From Streptomyces syringium (GTDB lineage Bacteria; Actinomycetota; Actinomycetes; Streptomycetales; Streptomycetaceae), in assembly GCF_017876625.1 (NCBI RefSeq), contig NZ_JAGIOH010000001.1, forward strand, positions 2,790,001-2,854,000: 64,000 nt of DNA, read 5' to 3'. A program made the translations under genes and the position numbers. Under the pieces are notes generated by a model, which saw only the letters and a program-made list of their open reading frames with translations, did not search any database and was not told the origin of the DNA. This document shows positions 61,008 through 64,000 of the stretch, piece by piece. Numbering within the stretch: the stretch's first letter is position 1; each line of letters starts with the position of its first letter.

Positions 61008-62972
61008 TCAGCTGCTCCGGTGCGTGGCCTGCCGCGCCACATGGCGCAACCGCTTGCGGTAGGGGGAGTCGGGCAGCCGGTCCAGGTGGCTCTGGGCCCG
61101 CTCCGTGTAGGCGACGGCCAAGTCCCGGGCCCGCGTCATCGCATCGGTGCTCTGGAGCAGTCGGTGCACAGCGGGCAGGGCGCGTTCGCAGTCGGTGTCG
61201 TGCCACAGGGCGTGCAGCTCGGCTCGCTGAGGTGGCGAGGCATGGGCGTGCGCGAGCAGGAGGGGCAGGGTGGGGCGATGGTTGCGCAGGTCGCTGGCCG
61301 CGTCCTTGCCGGCGGCCTGTGAGGTGCTGTCGTAGGGCAGGAGGTCGTCAGTGATCTGGAAGGCCATGCCGAGAGCCAGTCCGTACTCGCTCAGCGCCTG
61401 GACCTGGTCGTCGCTGCCTTCGACGAGATACGCACCGAGGCGGCAGGCGTAGCCGAAGAGCACCGCCGTCTTGAGCCTGATCATCTCCAGGTAGGTGTCG
61501 ACCCCGCAGGTCAGGTCGTCGGAGATGTTCAGTTCGAGCGCCGCACCGCGCGCCAGGTCCTCGCCCGTGCGTCCCGCCTCGGCGAAGGCCTGGGCGACGC
61601 GCTCGGCGCCGACGCCCCGCTCGCGGCAGCGGGAGAGCCCTTGGAGGGCCTTCATGACGAGGCCGTTGGCGGCGAGGAGCGCGAGGTCCGCGCCGAAGCG
61701 GTAGGGGGCCGAGTCCCGGCCCCGCCGCTGGTCGTCACCGTCGATGATGTCGTCGTGGATCAGGCTCGCGACATGGACGAGTTCCGTGCTGACCGCCGCG
61801 GGCAGGACCATGTCGGTGCGCCCGCCGACGGCCCCGGCGGCTTCCACGGTCAGCACCGGTCTGAGCAGCTTCCCGACCGGCAGGAGGGCGTGGTTCTGGA
61901 TCGGCGCGAGAAGCGTGTCGTCCGCCCCTTCGCAGCAGCGTCTCAGTTCGGCACTGATGGCCCGGTGCGACGCCCAACTACGGACGTCATGGAGTTGTTC
62001 CGGCACGACGGGAGCAGCAGCGGAAGGGCAGGCGGGAGCCATTTCGACGCGGGGCGGCGGGACCGCGTCGAAGACGGACCGCAGTGAAGAGACCGCCAGT
62101 CGTTTCAGGGAAGCCGGGCGCGGGTGGGGACGCCGCCGCAAAGTAGCGGGCAGGTCGTCGGTCACGGTCCGCAAATGCAACCGGTACAGGGACTGCATGG
62201 TTTCGATAGCGGCTCTGCCATAAGGGGGCAGCACCGCCGCCACGGTGTCCGCGCCGGACAGGAGAGCATCGGCGCGGTCGGCTTCCCAGCGCAGCGCCTG
62301 CAGCACCGCGGGGGTCGGCCTGCGGTTGAGGAGATCCGTGCGGTCCGCGGCGCAGTTCTCCAGCGTCTCCGTCGAAATTCCCAGCCAGCCGCGCGCCACG
62401 TCTTCGGAGATGTCACGCAGGTTGTCCACCCTGTCCAGGCCCTCGCCGAACGACAGCACCGCGTGGTCGAAGGCGGGATCGTCGGAGGGTCCGCCCAACA
62501 GCGGACAGCCCAGCAGGACGGGAGCGCCCACGGCACTGCGGGCGAACTCCGACAGTTCCGCCTCGGTCGCGAACTCGGTCCTCCCGATGTCGCCCCGGGT
62601 CGTCGCGACGAACTTCTCCAGGGCCGGCACGGGCAGTGCGAAGGTGGCGATGCTGTGCACGATCGCGGCCCGCACGGGGTGCGCCGAATATCCCGAGCGT
62701 ACTTCCGTCAGAAGTTCATGGGTCTCTTCTGAGAAGCGCGCGACACTGCCCTTGCGGTGGTCCGCCAGGTCGTCCACCCAGCGCACCACGGCTCCCACCG
62801 CGGCCATGGCGGGCCGGTATTGCGGCGGCAGGAACGCCCCGGCCATGGCCATGGTCCAGTCCGTCTTCAACGCCAGCTTGAAGCAGGCCCGGTACGATTT
62901 CCGCAATCCGGCGTCATTGATACCTGCCAGATCGAGGCACTCGTCGAACTTGCCCAGTTCCCAACGCGCCAA
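61008..62972 (-). CDS. Fusion of a phytoene/squalene-synthase-like domain with a polyprenyl diphosphate synthase
   Basis: 654 residues. The N-terminal half (about 1-300) is a squalene/phytoene-synthase-type fold with both Asp-rich motifs, DDLAD (67-71) and DNLRD (183-187). The C-terminal half (about 330-654) is a trans-isoprenyl diphosphate synthase with GKLLRP (367-372), HDDIID and downstream RRG (406-418) and the second Asp motif as DDLLPYD (542-548), unusual because canonical DDxxD has Asp at the fifth place. Makes a prenyl diphosphate and probably converts it in one polypeptide. TTG 62972 with a weak ribosome site. It is 30 bp from DUF6114 and part of a three-gene operon. Confidence 0.88.
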   Translation of the reverse strand: MARWELGKFDECLDLAGINDAGLRKSYRACFKLALKTDWTMAMAGAFLPPQYRPAMAAVGAVVRWVDDLADHRKGSVARFSEETHELLTEVRSGYSAHPVRAAIVHSIATFALPVPALEKFVATTRGDIGRTEFATEAELSEFARSAVGAPVLLGCPLLGGPSDDPAFDHAVLSFGEGLDRVDNLRDISEDVARGWLGISTETLENCAADRTDLLNRRPTPAVLQALRWEADRADALLSGADTVAAVLPPYGRAAIETMQSLYRLHLRTVTDDLPATLRRRPHPRPASLKRLAVSSLRSVFDAVPPPRVEMAPACPSAAAPVVPEQLHDVRSWASHRAISAELRRCCEGADDTLLAPIQNHALLPVGKLLRPVLTVEAAGAVGGRTDMVLPAAVSTELVHVASLIHDDIIDGDDQRRGRDSAPYRFGADLALLAANGLVMKALQGLSRCRERGVGAERVAQAFAEAGRTGEDLARGAALELNISDDLTCGVDTYLEMIRLKTAVLFGYACRLGAYLVEGSDDQVQALSEYGLALGMAFQITDDLLPYDSTSQAAGKDAASDLRNHRPTLPLLLAHAHASPPQRAELHALWHDTDCERALPAVHRLLQSTDAMTRARDLAVAYTERAQSHLDRLPDSPYRKRLRHVARQATHRSS

Positions 62973-63002
62973 GGCGTGTGACCTTTCTTGGGAGGAGTTT
63001 TC

Positions 63003-63389
63003 CTACGATGCCTTGCCGTTACGTGGCTCGGGCGTCCAGGCCACGGTGATCGCCCCACCGGATGCCAGCAGCAGGAATCCGAGGAACAAGCCGCCCATGT
63101 TGGCTGCGACAAGGCTGACCAGGGACAGCACGAGTGCGAGGACTCCCGGGAAAGCGCGCCGGTCGGGAGCTTGCCAGGTGGCGAGCCCGGAGACGAGACA
63201 CAGACTGCCCAGTAGCCACGCGGAGGCGCCGGCGGTGCCCGAGAACGGCAGCATGCCCAGGCCGTCCCAGGTGGTCAGCACGATTTCGACGCCGCCCAGA
63301 CACATCAACAAGCCGCCCCAGAACGGGCGTGTGCGGTACCAGGGCAGCCAGCGGGAGCGTGCGATCGGCCACAGATCGTTCATCGTCAT
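63003..63389 (-). CDS. DUF6114 membrane protein
   Basis: 128 residues with about four spans (WGGLLMCLGGVEIVLTTW, AGASAWLLGSLCLVSGLATW, FPGVLALVLSLVSLVAANMGG, GLFLGFLLLASGGAITVAW). It matches the DUF6114 family. ATG 63389 overlaps the DUF6230 stop (ATGA). DUF6230-DUF6114 pairs recur in streptomycetes; function is unknown. Confidence 0.8.
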   Translation of the reverse strand: MTMNDLWPIARSRWLPWYRTRPFWGGLLMCLGGVEIVLTTWDGLGMLPFSGTAGASAWLLGSLCLVSGLATWQAPDRRAFPGVLALVLSLVSLVAANMGGLFLGFLLLASGGAITVAWTPEPRNGKAS

Positions 63390-64000
63390 TTCCCGGAATC
63401 CCGAGGGCTGGAGGGGCAGCCTTGGCGGCCGTGGACGAAGTCCGCGTGGAAACCCTTCGCGGCGAGGCTCGCGGCGGCGAACGCTCGCGGTTCGACGCGG
63501 ACCTTGAATGCGTGAAAGGAGCCCGCGGTAAGCCGGAAGGGCGTTGCCGGGTCCCGCTCTGTTTCCAGTCCGGCCGGGGAAAGGGAAACGCGCGACGTAC
63601 TGAGAGAGGACGTCTCGATGGTGAACTTCGAGGCGGACAGCGAGTCGGCATACAGGCGGGCGGTGGTGGCTCCGATAACCGGCAGCTCCACCACGGAGGT
63701 CACACAGACATCATCGGCTCGAAAATCCTGGAAGAGCGACATGAGTGCCGCATCGGAATGCTTTCCCGACGATAGCCCCGGAGTGATCGACAACCCGGAC
63801 ACACTGATCTTCTCCGCACTGATGACCATGGGCACGCGTCCCGCGAAGGCGAACTGGAGCGCGCTGGCACTGTCGGTGGCCAGAAGGGCATAGGCCGCCC
63901 CGAGAACGACGGCCATGACCACCGCGCAGCGCCGGCGTCGGACATGCCCAGACGGCGCCGACGGGATTTCCTTCGGTGCGCTTGGCGCGTCGCGACGCAA
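63386..64000 (-). CDS. DUF6230 family secreted/membrane protein (start may lie outside)
   Basis: At least 204 residues; a TTG codon at the very edge (MRRDAPSAPKEIPSAPSG) could be the start, but the reading frame may continue beyond the window. A signal-anchor (CAVVMAVVLGAAYALLATDSASA) precedes a beta-rich domain with FAFAGRVPMVISAEKISVSGLSITPG and GATTARLYADSL. It belongs to the DUF6230 family, sometimes annotated as cholesterol esterase without proof. Co-translated with DUF6114 and followed by the terpene-type fusion. Confidence 0.8.
   Translation of the reverse strand: MRRDAPSAPKEIPSAPSGHVRRRRCAVVMAVVLGAAYALLATDSASALQFAFAGRVPMVISAEKISVSGLSITPGLSSGKHSDAALMSLFQDFRADDVCVTSVVELPVIGATTARLYADSLSASKFTIETSSLSTSRVSLSPAGLETERDPATPFRLTAGSFHAFKVRVEPRAFAAASLAAKGFHADFVHGRQGCPSSPRDSGK

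Noticed and set aside
62206..62226. A TTA on the coding strand of the terpene-type fusion gene
   Set aside because: It is out of frame (CCT TAT GGC), so not a TTA codon.

Overview
The window is high-GC actinobacterial DNA and almost certainly chromosomal Streptomyces. The evidence is very strong third-position GC bias, frequent GTG/TTG starts, several probable leaderless genes, and streptomycete landmark genes: adpA with its in-frame TTA codon followed by orn, cdgA, and the cslA-glxA pair with a neighbouring LPMO and GH6 enzyme. From memory (no search was run), gene order follows the S. coelicolor SCO2774 to about SCO2850 region, with local losses and gains.

Layout. 1-7.6 kb: acyl-CoA dehydrogenase, a TetR regulator, and a leucine/isovalerate-type operon (carboxyl-transferase, biotin carboxylase/BCCP, HMG-CoA lyase, acyl-CoA dehydrogenase). 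7.6-10.8 kb: DUF4429 protein, a small protein, glmS. 11.2-14.9 kb: universal stress protein, small membrane protein, adpA, orn, tRNA-His. 15-21.3 kb: second-type hemC, a small secreted protein, and a CebEFG-like sugar importer with a GH1 beta-glucosidase. 21.3-26.5 kb: SAM-fold protein, XRE/TPR regulator, histidine phosphatase, PAP2 membrane phosphatase. 26.4-31 kb: a three-gene operon of an Fe-S RecB-family nuclease, an unknown protein and an SF1 helicase, which resembles a Dna2 enzyme split into subunits. 31-38.6 kb: small protein, TTA-containing prim-pol-like protein, M6-type protease, cdgA, flavin oxidoreductase, IclR regulator. 38.7-49.1 kb: DsbA-like/CcdA pair, LPMO, kinase, NlpC/P60 hydrolase, cslA-glxA, GH6 lipoprotein. 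49.3-64 kb: sortase F, secreted and LAxTG wall proteins, HAD phosphatase, ROK/oxidoreductase divergon, serine hydrolase, signal peptidase, LysE exporter, quinone-oxidoreductase-like gene, and, at the right edge, DUF6230-DUF6114 with a phytoene-synthase/polyprenyl-synthase fusion.

Four tRNA genes are present: one His(GTG) and three identical Lys(CTT) cassettes at 32.5, 38.5 and 43.6 kb, each with its own promoter and hairpin terminator. A family of composite palindromic repeats (core CCGTCCGGCGTTTGAGGAC) sits in at least seven gaps, mostly at gene 3' ends. A different repeat-like block lies in frame inside the biotin carboxylase gene.

Most interesting items: the split-Dna2-like operon; the terpene-type fusion with its DUF partners; the repeat-derived linker in the acyl-CoA carboxylase; a pair of nearly identical 16-bp palindromes 51 kb apart; and several operators readable next to their likely target genes.
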